Assembly (NCBI RefSeq): GCF_050410795.1
Contig: NZ_CP191258.1
Location: 3,844,001 to 3,908,000, forward strand
DNA length: 64,000 nt
Origin: Fontivita pretiosa
GTDB taxonomy: Bacteria > Planctomycetota > Phycisphaerae > Tepidisphaerales > Tepidisphaeraceae
Reading direction: 5' to 3'
The notes beneath the pieces are model-generated. The model was not told where the DNA came from and ran no database searches. It saw only the letters and a program-made list of their open reading frames with translations. Shown here in pieces: positions 25,641-34,502 of this stretch. The position numbers and the translations under genes were made by a program. Each line of letters opens with the position of its first letter. The first letter of the stretch is position 1.

Positions 25641-28600
25641 ATGAGGCTGCTGCACGCCACGCTGTTCGTGGCGCTGGCGCTGCTGGCCGGCGCCGCGCCG
25701 ATCGAGGGCGCGACGGTCGCCCTGTGGCTGTTCGATGATCCGGTTGATTCTGTCCGTGGCGCCGTCCTGAAAGATTCCTCCGGAAATGGATACGACCTTG
25801 AGCTTGGCCAGGGGCGGATCGTGCCCGAGGGAAAGTTCGGCAATGGCCTGGCCTGCCCGTCGAGCGTGACGGAGTTTGTGGCGCGACGCAGCGGCGTGCA
25901 GGGCACCGCGCTGAACCTGGGCAACCGCGACTGGACGATCGAGTGGTGGCAACGCCGGGATGCGCCAGTTGCCCGCGGACACGTCGATTGGGTGTACCTC
26001 TTGGCCGACGATGAGCTGGACCGCGACGCCGCCGCCAAGTCCTGGGAGCTGGGCTTTCAGACCGAATCGCGCTTCTGCGGTCCGGGCGTGTGGTGCCACG
26101 ACCAGGCCAGCGTGTGGGGGGACAGGCCGCTGTTTCTCAACGTTTTTGCCGACAAGTACGACGAAGTCAATCGCATCGCGATCGTGCGCGACGTGAACAT
26201 GGATTTCTACCGCGGCGCCGATCGCGATTTCCATCACATCGCCTGGGTGTACGATGCGCGGATCAAGCGACTGATGTACTTCGAGGATGGCCGCGGGCCG
26301 TTCTACGTCCGCGACGGCACGTTCGACACGCCCGGGAATCAGGCCCATAGCGTCTACGGCATCATGGGCATGGGGCCGCTGGAGAAGTATCCGTGGAAGT
26401 ACGACGTCTACAACGCCAGCGCGAAGGTTTCGCTGTACATCGGCGGGCGGGGCGTGATCGGCCCGGACCAGCGCAGCGGCATGGGCATTGCCAAGATACC
26501 CGAAGGCTACCGTTTTTCGCCGCGCCCTCTGGCCGAGCAGACGGCCAGCAGCGTCATCGACGAGATGCGCGTGTCCGATCAGGCGTTGTATCACGCGCCG
26601 TTCACGCCGCGGGCGAGCCTGGCGGAGCAGAGGCCCCGGGAAAAGTCCAGCCCGTGGCTGACGCTGTCGCGGCGAAGGCTCCAGTATCGCTCGGTGGCCG
26701 GCAAAACCCCGCCGCCGTCGCAGACGATCAGGCTTGAAAACAGCGGCGGCGGGCAGGTGGCGTGGAAGGCGCAGTCGCAGGCAACATGGCTGACGATCAC
26801 GCCGGCCGAAGGGCATTTGTCTGATACACCGATCGAAGTCGTCGTGTCGGTCGATCCGTCGAAGCTGCACGCAAGCATTCATCGCTGCGAGATTGTCTTC
26901 ACCAGCGATTCGCCGCAGCCGCCGCAGATCGTCGCCGTGGAGTGTGCGATCCAGCCTGTGGATTCAGTGGTGTGGCTCTTTGATGAGCCGGCGGGTTCTC
27001 CGAGTCGTTTTCAACTGGAGGACCAGACGATCAACGGCTACGACCTGTTGCTGGGACCGGGCGGGGCGATCGTGCCCGGCGGGCGATTCGGCAACGCTCT
27101 GGACCCGCGCGGCCCGCGGCCCGGACAGGCCGCCACACGACGCTACATCGACCCCGGCCATCTGAACCTGGGCGATTTCGACTGGACCTGGGAGTGCTGG
27201 GTGCGTCCCGACGAGCCGGCCGCCGAAGGCGACGTCCTGTTCATGGCCCGGGAGAACATCCGCATCGGCCCCTGGCCGTACTACAGCGGCGTGGGTCCGG
27301 CGACGGGCTTGGAGTTCGGCCGCGGCGCCACGCTGCGGTTCATCAATGAACGATCCGGATTGAGTGGCCGGATACTCCAGACCGATCCGAAGCTCACGCA
27401 CGGCGACGGGCAATGGCATCATGTGGCGGTGGCGTATGAGTCGGCATCGCGCCGGCTGAGCCACTGGGTGGATGGCGTGCGGTGCGACTCGGTCGCGCTG
27501 GCGGCGCCGCTGGTCGCCTTCGAGCCGACCGGTGAAAACAACCTGAGCATCGGCAAGACGATCGATGGCCAGCGCCCATTCAAGGGACTGATCGACGAGA
27601 TGCGTTTCACCGCCGGCCTGCGCTACGGCGATGCCGGGCGGTTCGATCCGCCGGCGAGCCTTGCCCCGCCGCGCCAGCCGATCGCGCTGCGCGCCGGGCC
27701 GCATCTGCTGATCGATGATCAGCTCATCGCCGAGTCGCAGAACCTCCAGCGAGTGCAGCACTCGCCGGAGTATCCCGTGGATAAGCCCAAAGGATGGGAT
27801 GAGTATATGCAGGTCGTGGGCGCCTCCGACATCGTCGATGACGGCCCGGACTGTCCCGATCCCAGGCGGAGGTTCAAGCGGGTCTCGTACTTCCATTCGC
27901 TGGCTGAATCGACCGGCATCGGGGGATACATGCTGTACTGTGCGCCGACGCGCAGCGGCCCGTGGGTCTCGTACGAGGGCAATCCGTTTTTGCCCTATGT
28001 CTGGGCCGGGCAACCCGGATCGATGGTCGGCGGCAGCGACGTGCTGGCGATTCAGTTCGATAGCGTCCTGCGCAAGTACCTGATCTTCCACAAGACCTAC
28101 CCGCTGTCCGGCGAGAATCCGGAGCTGGCCTGGTATCGCGACGAACGATTCAACTACCACAACCGTGTCCTGTCCGGCCACAGACGATTGCCCTCGCTGA
28201 TGACCAGCGACGACGCGATCCACTGGTCAACGCCGCAGCGGATCATCAATCTCGACGACTGGGACATCGGCGAAGCGCAGGCGCAGGTGCACATGGTGTG
28301 GCGTCGCGGGGACCTGCTGCTGGGGCATCTGTGCATCCACCACGATGAGATTGACCGTGGCGCGATGTATACCGTCCTGACTTGCAGTCGCGACGGATAC
28401 CACTGGACACGCTTTCGCGAGCCGTTCATCCCTTACGGCCAGGAGCCGACGCGCGGCGACAAGGTCATCTTCCCGTACGGCAACGATCAACTGTTCATCA
28501 GGGGGCAGTTCATGTACCTGGGGATCAGCGTGCAAGGCTCGCACAAGCCGCCGCGACGCGCCTGGTCGGGCTGCGCTCGGCTGCCGATCGACCGGTTCGT

Positions 28601-29357
28601 CTCCCGCGGTGCGCGGGGTGATCGGCCCGGGCGGTTCACGACTCCGCTGCTGGTTCTGGACAAAAGTGTGGACGGAATGCTGCTGAACGTGCGCACGCAC
28701 GACAGCGGGAATGAAGCGGGCTACATTCGTGTTCAGGCAAGGGATCAGCACGGGCGAGTCATCCGGGGCTTTTCGTTCAGGGAATGCCTGCCGATCAGTG
28801 GCGATTCGCTCAAGCACCCCGTGCGATGGAACAGGCGGTCGCTGTCGGAACTGGCCGCCGGGGACCAGCCGCTGCGGCTGGAATTCGAGCTGCGCGATGC
28901 CGAACTGTATGCGTTTTACCTGACCGGCCCGCAATGGCGCGGCGACGCCGATTTCGTGGCCGAATCCGATCCCGGGCGATCGGACCTGACGGATCCATAC
29001 GAGCTTCTGGGCATTGCCCGACCCGACCCGCGCCACCCCGCAGCCATTACCGTCACACCCCAGTCGCTGACGTTCGAGCTGAAGAAGCTGCCGGGTCTGG
29101 GCTATTCCGGGCAGACGCCGCCGCAGACATTCACCGTCAAGCCTGCCGACCCCGCGCACAGGTGCACGATCCGCCATGCCATTCCCTGGCTGATGGTCGA
29201 GCCGCAGGGGCAGAGCAATGCGGATGGATCGGTCAGCTACACGGCGCGAGCGTCCGGCGGGGCGCTGGAGCCGGCGGTGTACCTGGGCAAGATCAGCCTG
29301 CGAACCGACCCCCCGGGCCAGACGCTGGACATCCCCGTCACCTTCCGCCTGGAGTGA
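25641..29357 (+). CDS. Large secreted LamG / BACON / five-bladed-propeller-like protein
   Basis: 1238 residues from ATG 25641 (GGAGGAGG 6 nt upstream; longer frame rejected). The order is signal peptide (MRLLHATLFVALALLAGAAP); LamG-like jelly-roll 1 (about 25-330); BACON-like beta domain (333-435; ATWLTITPAEG); LamG-like 2 (436-680; LNLGDFDWTWECWVRPDEP); a GH43/GH32-like beta-propeller region (683-1096; GPHLLIDDQLIAES, LMTSDDAIHWSTPQR, TCSRDGYHWTRFREPF); and a second BACON-like domain (1131-1238; TVTPQSLTFELKKL). The propeller resembles glycosidase-like proteins of planctomycetes, but I cannot place catalytic residues. Probably binds or processes a polysaccharide outside the cell. It precedes the GH53/PEP-CTERM group. 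Confidence 0.82.
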   Translation: MRLLHATLFVALALLAGAAPIEGATVALWLFDDPVDSVRGAVLKDSSGNGYDLELGQGRIVPEGKFGNGLACPSSVTEFVARRSGVQGTALNLGNRDWTIEWWQRRDAPVARGHVDWVYLLADDELDRDAAAKSWELGFQTESRFCGPGVWCHDQASVWGDRPLFLNVFADKYDEVNRIAIVRDVNMDFYRGADRDFHHIAWVYDARIKRLMYFEDGRGPFYVRDGTFDTPGNQAHSVYGIMGMGPLEKYPWKYDVYNASAKVSLYIGGRGVIGPDQRSGMGIAKIPEGYRFSPRPLAEQTASSVIDEMRVSDQALYHAPFTPRASLAEQRPREKSSPWLTLSRRRLQYRSVAGKTPPPSQTIRLENSGGGQVAWKAQSQATWLTITPAEGHLSDTPIEVVVSVDPSKLHASIHRCEIVFTSDSPQPPQIVAVECAIQPVDSVVWLFDEPAGSPSRFQLEDQTINGYDLLLGPGGAIVPGGRFGNALDPRGPRPGQAATRRYIDPGHLNLGDFDWTWECWVRPDEPAAEGDVLFMARENIRIGPWPYYSGVGPATGLEFGRGATLRFINERSGLSGRILQTDPKLTHGDGQWHHVAVAYESASRRLSHWVDGVRCDSVALAAPLVAFEPTGENNLSIGKTIDGQRPFKGLIDEMRFTAGLRYGDAGRFDPPASLAPPRQPIALRAGPHLLIDDQLIAESQNLQRVQHSPEYPVDKPKGWDEYMQVVGASDIVDDGPDCPDPRRRFKRVSYFHSLAESTGIGGYMLYCAPTRSGPWVSYEGNPFLPYVWAGQPGSMVGGSDVLAIQFDSVLRKYLIFHKTYPLSGENPELAWYRDERFNYHNRVLSGHRRLPSLMTSDDAIHWSTPQRIINLDDWDIGEAQAQVHMVWRRGDLLLGHLCIHHDEIDRGAMYTVLTCSRDGYHWTRFREPFIPYGQEPTRGDKVIFPYGNDQLFIRGQFMYLGISVQGSHKPPRRAWSGCARLPIDRFVSRGARGDRPGRFTTPLLVLDKSVDGMLLNVRTHDSGNEAGYIRVQARDQHGRVIRGFSFRECLPISGDSLKHPVRWNRRSLSELAAGDQPLRLEFELRDAELYAFYLTGPQWRGDADFVAESDPGRSDLTDPYELLGIARPDPRHPAAITVTPQSLTFELKKLPGLGYSGQTPPQTFTVKPADPAHRCTIRHAIPWLMVEPQGQSNADGSVSYTARASGGALEPAVYLGKISLRTDPPGQTLDIPVTFRLE

Positions 29358-29388
29358 TTCCCTCTGTCGCATTCACGAAGATACGATT

Positions 29389-29429
29389 CGCAAGTTTACA
29401 GGGTCGCCGCCGCCGGGCTGTGGTACACT
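29389..29429 (+). promoter_or_regulatory. Shared upstream element and extended -10 (copy 1)
   Basis: CGCAAGTTT (29389-29397) followed 32 bp later by the extended -10 TGGTACACT (29421-29429), 42 bp before the ATG at 29471. The same pair occurs at 36711-36750 upstream of a paralogous gene, with GAAGAT also conserved 12 bp before CGCAAGTTT. Confidence 0.5.
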
Positions 29430-29470
29430 TGCGCGGGGTGGTCTTCTTGTCAGACAGTTGTGGAGGGTTC

Positions 29471-31237
29471 ATGATCCAGTCGGGTTTTGCGCGTTGTTCG
29501 GTTTGTGTTGTGCGATCCTTCGGCGGCTTCGTTGCCGCGGCCCTGACGCTGGCGCCGGCGGCGCGGGCCACCGTTTACACCGACACCGTCGGTGATCAGG
29601 CCGGCACCGATACCGCCTACGTGGACATCGCCTCGGTCCAGGTCACCAACGACGCCAGCAACATCTATTTCCAGATCAACCTGGCGGCGAACATCGACAA
29701 TGCGGGCGTGACCGACTGGGGCAACTACCATCTTGGCATCGACAGCGTGCCGGGCGGATCGACCGGCATCGTGGTGCCCTGGGGACAGGTCTTCGGGCTC
29801 AGCAGCGGAATGGACTTCTGGCTGGGAAGCTGGGTGAACTTCGGCGGAGGCTCGGAGCTTCAGCAGTACAGCGGCGGGGCGTGGACGTCGCTGGGCGCGC
29901 AGGCGGTAACGCTGGCGCCGCAGTCGCTGACCATCACGATCCCGCTGGCCAGCCTGGGACTCAGCGACGGCAGCAGCTTCAGCTTCGACGTCTGGAGCAC
30001 ATTCGGCGCGCCGGGCGGACAGTCCGCGTATGACGCGCTGAGCAACCCGGCTCTGGCAGTGGTGGATCCGTGGAACGGCGTGCCTTACGACAGCAGCACC
30101 GCCGGGCCGGGCGGCACGCCGCTGGTATCTACCTATACCGTCACCAATGTGGTCACCACCACGAGTTGGAACGTCAACGCCAACGGCAACTGGAGCAACG
30201 CCGCCAACTGGACCGGCGGCGTGCCCAACGCCCCCGGCGCCGTGGCCAACTTCGGCTCGGTCATCACCGCCCCGCGAACCGTCACGCTGGATGCCCCGAC
30301 GACTGTGGGCGTCGTCAACTTCGACAATGCCAACAGCTACACCATCTCCGGCAGCAGCACGCTGACCATCGACGCCACCAGCGGCAACGGGGCGATCAAC
30401 GTGCTGTCCGGCAGCCACAGCATCGCCGCCCCGATCCAACTGGCTGACAACACCACCGTCAGCGTCGCTTCCGGCCAGACGCTATCGGTGCAGCACGTGC
30501 GCGGGGCAGGGCTGACCGTCAGCTCCGGCACGATGCGGGTGATCAACAACCTCGCCGCCAACTCGCCCGCCGGCACCAGCCGCGTGGCCACGCTGGCGGT
30601 GGGCAGCGGCGCAAGACTGGACCTGAACAACAACAGCCTGATCGTCAACAGCGGCTCGCTGGCAACGGTGACCGCATCGATCAAGTCGGCCCTGGAGAAT
30701 GGCGGGAACTTCGACTGGCTTGGCCCGGGAATCGGCAGCACCCAGGCCAATGTCCAGAACACCACCGCCGGCAGCTTCCTGTACGGGCTGGGCGTTGTGC
30801 TCAATGACCTGGCTCAGGTGGGAGGCAGCGGGCCGATCTACACCGATTTCGCCGGGCAGACGCTGACCGGTAATGAGATCCTGGTGAAGTTCACCTACTT
30901 CGGGGATGCCGATCTGAGTGGCTCGATCGACGCCACCGACTACTCGCTGATCGACAACGGGTATGTCAACAGTCTCAGTGGCTGGATCAATGGAGACTTC
31001 GACTACTCCGGCAGCATCGACGCAACGGACTATGCCCTGATCGACAATGCGTACGTGAATCAGGCCGGTCCGCTCGCTGAAGCGCTCATTGCCGAGCACG
31101 CCCGGATGTTTGGTGGTGAGTACCTGGCGGCGCTTCGAGCGGTGCAGTCGGGTGTGATTCCCGAGCCGGCGTCGCTGGGTCTGCTCTTTGGCGCGGCGTG
31201 GTCGCTGGGTCGGCCGCGACGACGACGAATCGACTGA
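29471..31237 (+). CDS. PEP-CTERM surface protein with VGDQAG-type domain, beta-helix repeat and dockerin
   Basis: 588 residues from ATG 29471 (GGAGG 4 nt upstream). Signal peptide 1-36. A beta-sandwich domain (37-225) opens YTDTVGDQAGTDTAYVDI and contains NFGGGSELQQYSGG; it is closely related to the whole protein at 36835-37560. Residues 235-270 are an autotransporter-type repeat (WNVNANGNWSNAANWTGGVP). After a Thr/Ser-rich beta region comes a dockerin-like pair (475-531; GDADLSGSIDATDYSLIDNG, GDFDYSGSIDATDYALIDN). The sorting signal VIPEPASLGLLFGA..RPRRRR ends the protein. Cotranscribed with the GH53 gene 23 nt downstream. Confidence 0.87.
   Translation: MIQSGFARCSVCVVRSFGGFVAAALTLAPAARATVYTDTVGDQAGTDTAYVDIASVQVTNDASNIYFQINLAANIDNAGVTDWGNYHLGIDSVPGGSTGIVVPWGQVFGLSSGMDFWLGSWVNFGGGSELQQYSGGAWTSLGAQAVTLAPQSLTITIPLASLGLSDGSSFSFDVWSTFGAPGGQSAYDALSNPALAVVDPWNGVPYDSSTAGPGGTPLVSTYTVTNVVTTTSWNVNANGNWSNAANWTGGVPNAPGAVANFGSVITAPRTVTLDAPTTVGVVNFDNANSYTISGSSTLTIDATSGNGAINVLSGSHSIAAPIQLADNTTVSVASGQTLSVQHVRGAGLTVSSGTMRVINNLAANSPAGTSRVATLAVGSGARLDLNNNSLIVNSGSLATVTASIKSALENGGNFDWLGPGIGSTQANVQNTTAGSFLYGLGVVLNDLAQVGGSGPIYTDFAGQTLTGNEILVKFTYFGDADLSGSIDATDYSLIDNGYVNSLSGWINGDFDYSGSIDATDYALIDNAYVNQAGPLAEALIAEHARMFGGEYLAALRAVQSGVIPEPASLGLLFGAAWSLGRPRRRRID
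30617..31168 (+). repeat. Shared dockerin/PEP module, copy 1
   Basis: About 550 bp beginning at CTGGACCTGAACAACAACAG and ending at the PEP motif, very similar to 32902-33453 and 36026-36568. A run of about 60 bp around 30938-31000 looks identical to 36339-36400. This suggests recent duplication or gene conversion. Confidence 0.75.
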
Positions 31238-31260
31238 AGTACTACTGCGAATCGACAACC

Positions 31261-33546
31261 ATGCGAACCGTAGCAGCGGCCGCGCTGATCGCCATCACCG
31301 GCTCGTCGAGCGTGCTTTGCGCCCAGCCATTTTATATGGGCGGGGACGTGTCGCTGTTGCCGTTCATCGAATCTCGCGGCGGCAGCTTTCGCGACGCCGG
31401 GCAGGTCATGCCCGCCGATCGCATCATGGTTGCGCGTGGCGGGGCGAACCTCTTTCGCCTGCGGCTGTTCGTCAATCCCAATCCCAACTATTCCGCGACC
31501 GCCGGGGCGATCCAGGACCTGCCGTATACGATCGCGCTGGCGCGAAGACTTCAGGACAGCGGCGCGCGGATCCTGCTGGATTTTCACTATTCGGACACGT
31601 GGGCCGACCCCGGCACACAGACCAAGCCAGCCGCCTGGACCGCTCAGAACTTCGCGGCGCTGAACTCCACGGTTCGCAGCTACACGCGCGACACGTTGCT
31701 GGCGTTTAAAGACGCGGGCGTGATGCCCGAGATGGTGCAGGTCGGCAATGAGATCACCAACGGCATGCTGTGGAACGACGGGCGCATCATCTACAGCGGC
31801 ACCACGCAGCAACAGCAGCAGAGCTGGATGAACTTCGGGTCGCTGCTGAACTCGGCGATCCAGGGAGTGCGCGACGTGGACGCGATGGTGCCCGGGCAGC
31901 ACACCGACATCGCCGTGCACATCGACGGCGGCGACGTGCAGGGGCGGGCGCAGTATTTTTTCACGAACCTGACCAATGTTGCCGGCGTCAGCGGGTATGA
32001 CACGATCGGGCTGAGCTTCTACCCCAACAGCACCACAGACCTTGCCAACCTTCAGGCAAACCTGAACTGGTCGGCAACCAACACCACCAGGAACGTGATG
32101 GTGCTGGAGACGAATTACCCGTGGAAAGGCTCGGCGACCGGTGCGCAGTGGCCAAGCACGCCGACGGGCCAGCGCGACTTCTTCATCGCGGTGCGTGACA
32201 TGGTTCGGAATCTGCCCAACAGTCGCGGTCGCGGCGTGGTGTGGTGGTACCCGGAGGCGATCCAGGTGCCGGGGACCTTCATCTGGCAGGGCGGGGCGAT
32301 CGCACTGTTCGACGACAGTGGCGGCGATGCGCTGCCGGCGCTGGATGCGATGCTCCTGCCGGCGCCCACGTGGAACCTGGACGCCGACGGAACATGGGGC
32401 CAGGCGGCGAACTGGACAGGGGGCATGCCCGACGGGCAGGGGCAGACGGCGCGCTTCGGCGCGGCGATCAGCGCTGCGCGGAATGTGAGCCTCGATTCGC
32501 CACGCTCGGTGGGAACCATCAGTTTCAACAGCATCAACCCGTACACGCTTTGGGGCGCGGCGACACTTACGCTGGACGCGGATGGCAACCAGCCGGCGCG
32601 AATCGATGCGATCCGCGGCAGCCATACGATCCTTGTGCCCGTGGCGGCGGCGGACGATCTGGAGATCAACGTCGCCTGGAGCAATTCGCTGGCGATTCGG
32701 GGCGAACTGTGGTCGGCAGGCCGGAAGATTGGCAAGCTGGGCAGCGGCACGGCAGAGCTGGAGAACATCCGCGCCGCCGGACTTGACGTGCGGCGGGGAA
32801 CGCTGCGAGTCCGCGAGAAAGAGACTGCCAACAGCGCCGCGGGAGCCTCGCGGCTGGGCAGGCTCAGCATCGCGGGGACGCTGGCGGCGCCGACGGCGCG
32901 GCTGGACCTGAACAACAACAGCCTGGTGATCGACTCCGGTTCGCTGGCGGATATCACAGCATGGTTGAAAGCGGGGTTGGAAAACGGCGGGAACTTCGAC
33001 TGGCTTGGGCCGGGCATCGGCTCGACACAGGCCAATGTCCAGAACACCACCGCCGGCAGCTTCCTGTATGGCCTTGGTGTGGTGCTGAACGATTTGGCCC
33101 AAGTGGGAGGCAGCGGGCCGATCTACACCGACTTCGCCGGGCAGAGTCTGACCGGTAATGAGATCCTGGTCAAGTTCACCTACTTCGGCGATGCCGACCT
33201 CAGTGGCTCGATCGACGCCACCGATTACAGCCTCATCGACAACGGGTACGTGAACAGCCTCACCGGCTGGATCAATGGGGACTTCGACTACTCCGGCACG
33301 ATCGACGCGACGGACTATGCCCTGATTGACAACGCGTACGTGAATCAGGCTGGTCCGCTTGCCGAGGCACTGATCGCCGAGCATGCCCGGATGTTTGGCG
33401 GAGAATATCTCGCGGCGCTGAACGCTGTCCGCAGCGGCGTCATTCCCGAACCGTCGAGCATCTGGACGGGTGTCACGATTTTCGTAGCCGCCGGCGCAAG
33501 CCAGCGGTCGCGTGCCCGAAGAAGATGCAAAAGTGCAGTCGCTTGA
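31261..33546 (+). CDS. GH53 arabinogalactan endo-beta-1,4-galactanase with dockerin and PEP-CTERM
   Basis: 761 residues from ATG 31261. A signal peptide (MRTVAAAALIAITGSSSVLC) is followed by the GH53 (beta/alpha)8 barrel (about 22-360). Acid/base Glu164 lies in MVQVGNEITNGMLW and nucleophile Glu283 in VMVLETNYPWKG; LLDFHYSDTWADPG is also typical. GH53 cleaves beta-1,4-galactan of type I arabinogalactan. Then an autotransporter-type repeat (about 370-400), a dockerin-like pair (638-695) and a PEP-CTERM tail (VIPEPSSIWTGVTIFVAAGA..RSRARRR). The C-terminal 185 residues are nearly identical to those of the upstream gene. A cell-surface galactanase is predicted. Confidence 0.92.
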   Translation: MRTVAAAALIAITGSSSVLCAQPFYMGGDVSLLPFIESRGGSFRDAGQVMPADRIMVARGGANLFRLRLFVNPNPNYSATAGAIQDLPYTIALARRLQDSGARILLDFHYSDTWADPGTQTKPAAWTAQNFAALNSTVRSYTRDTLLAFKDAGVMPEMVQVGNEITNGMLWNDGRIIYSGTTQQQQQSWMNFGSLLNSAIQGVRDVDAMVPGQHTDIAVHIDGGDVQGRAQYFFTNLTNVAGVSGYDTIGLSFYPNSTTDLANLQANLNWSATNTTRNVMVLETNYPWKGSATGAQWPSTPTGQRDFFIAVRDMVRNLPNSRGRGVVWWYPEAIQVPGTFIWQGGAIALFDDSGGDALPALDAMLLPAPTWNLDADGTWGQAANWTGGMPDGQGQTARFGAAISAARNVSLDSPRSVGTISFNSINPYTLWGAATLTLDADGNQPARIDAIRGSHTILVPVAAADDLEINVAWSNSLAIRGELWSAGRKIGKLGSGTAELENIRAAGLDVRRGTLRVREKETANSAAGASRLGRLSIAGTLAAPTARLDLNNNSLVIDSGSLADITAWLKAGLENGGNFDWLGPGIGSTQANVQNTTAGSFLYGLGVVLNDLAQVGGSGPIYTDFAGQSLTGNEILVKFTYFGDADLSGSIDATDYSLIDNGYVNSLTGWINGDFDYSGTIDATDYALIDNAYVNQAGPLAEALIAEHARMFGGEYLAALNAVRSGVIPEPSSIWTGVTIFVAAGASQRSRARRRCKSAVA
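32902..33453 (+). repeat. Shared dockerin/PEP module, copy 2
   Basis: Second copy of the 550-bp module, at the 3' end of the GH53 gene, with few differences from copy 1 at 30617-31168 (for example GSGPIYTDFAGQ and NEILVKFTYFGDADLSGS are unchanged). Confidence 0.75.
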
Positions 33547-33680
33547 TGTCGGATCCCGGGCGCCGGGCGGCAGAACATCGCATCAGAACCAGTTGCAAAT
33601 GAGTCCGCTCGCGGTGGCGGCGGCACACGAGTGCCTCAATCGTGTGCCGTCGCAATGATCCGGGCGCCGCAGTGGACGCT

Positions 33681-34148
33681 TCATCGCAGCTTGCCCGACT
33701 GCACCAACGCCAGCGCATCCGCGTACGCGCTGCCGTACAGTTTCGTGTGCAGCTCGATCAGTTCCTCGGGCGACAGCGGCTCGTACTTCTCGGCCCACTC
33801 ATCGAACAACTGCTCGGCCGCGGCGGAGTAGACGTTGTCCGGCTCCCCTCCCGCGAACAGCGGCCCGCCCTGGTTCGCCCACGCGTTGTCGAACAGCGCG
33901 ATATCGGTGGCGTCGATCACGCCGCTGTAGTCGAAGTCGCCGTTGATCCAGTCGCTCAATTCATTCACCATGCCATTGTCCAGGAGGCTCGCATCCGTCG
34001 CGTCGAGCTGGCCCGAGAGGTCCGCATCCCCCATGTAGGTGAACTTCACGAGCACGTCACTGGCGACGACGCTCTGGCCGGAGAAGCTCGAGTAGATCGC
34101 TGCCGGTCCCGCGCATCCTGCGCCTCCACACTGAGCGTCAGAAACGCG
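33681..34148 (-). pseudogene. Remnant of a dockerin-module gene
   Basis: On the minus strand the open stretch after a stop at 34149-34151 reads into IYSSFSGQS, then VLVKFTYMGDADLSGQLDAT and GDFDYSGVIDATDIALFDN. This is the same dockerin module as the neighbouring genes but diverged. It ends ALALVQSGKLR without a PEP-CTERM tail. There is no signal peptide or plausible start with a ribosome-binding site; only an internal GTG at 34055. It appears to be the 3' end of a gene that lost its 5' part, next to a MITE-like element. Confidence 0.65.
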
Positions 34149-34246
34149 TCACCAAGCCTGTAGAGCCTAACAGGTGGTGCCCCCCCCATGTCAAGAACAG
34201 AATCGCCTGTTATCCTGTGTCAACTTGTCGCAGGCTTTTGTCCCAT

Positions 34247-34421
34247 TAGAGCGTGTTGTGAACTTTGCGATTCGAGGTTCAGACATGACTGGTTTTCCAG
34301 GCTTTTTGTGGTGCCGACGTTCGCCGCAGCACTCGTCGCGCAGAATGCTCGATCCGCGCGAAAACCCCGGAGAAACCGTACATTTTCGATGGCCTTCTGT
34401 CGAAGTTCATAACACGCTCTA
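34247..34421. mobile_element. MITE-like element with 19-bp terminal inverted repeats
   Basis: TAGAGCGTGTTGTGAACTT at 34247-34265 is the inverted copy, with one mismatch, of AAGTTCATAACACGCTCTA at 34403-34421. If the outer TA is taken as a target duplication, the element is 171 bp with 17-bp ends beginning GAGCGTGTT, which resembles IS5-family (IS427-like) ends. Internal frames are short and not transposase-like. Non-autonomous; it would depend on a transposase elsewhere. Confidence 0.7.
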
Positions 34422-34502
34422 GATTGTCGCTGCTTTCTCGGCGTTTTTTGGTTGGGTGAGATGCAAACAGGGGATAAGCTGTACTTAGAAACGGAGCCTC
34501 GG

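Noticed and set aside
33631..34163. Plus-strand frames across 33631-34163
   Set aside because: They overlap the minus-strand dockerin remnant, whose frame shows clear homology to adjacent genes. The plus frames show none.
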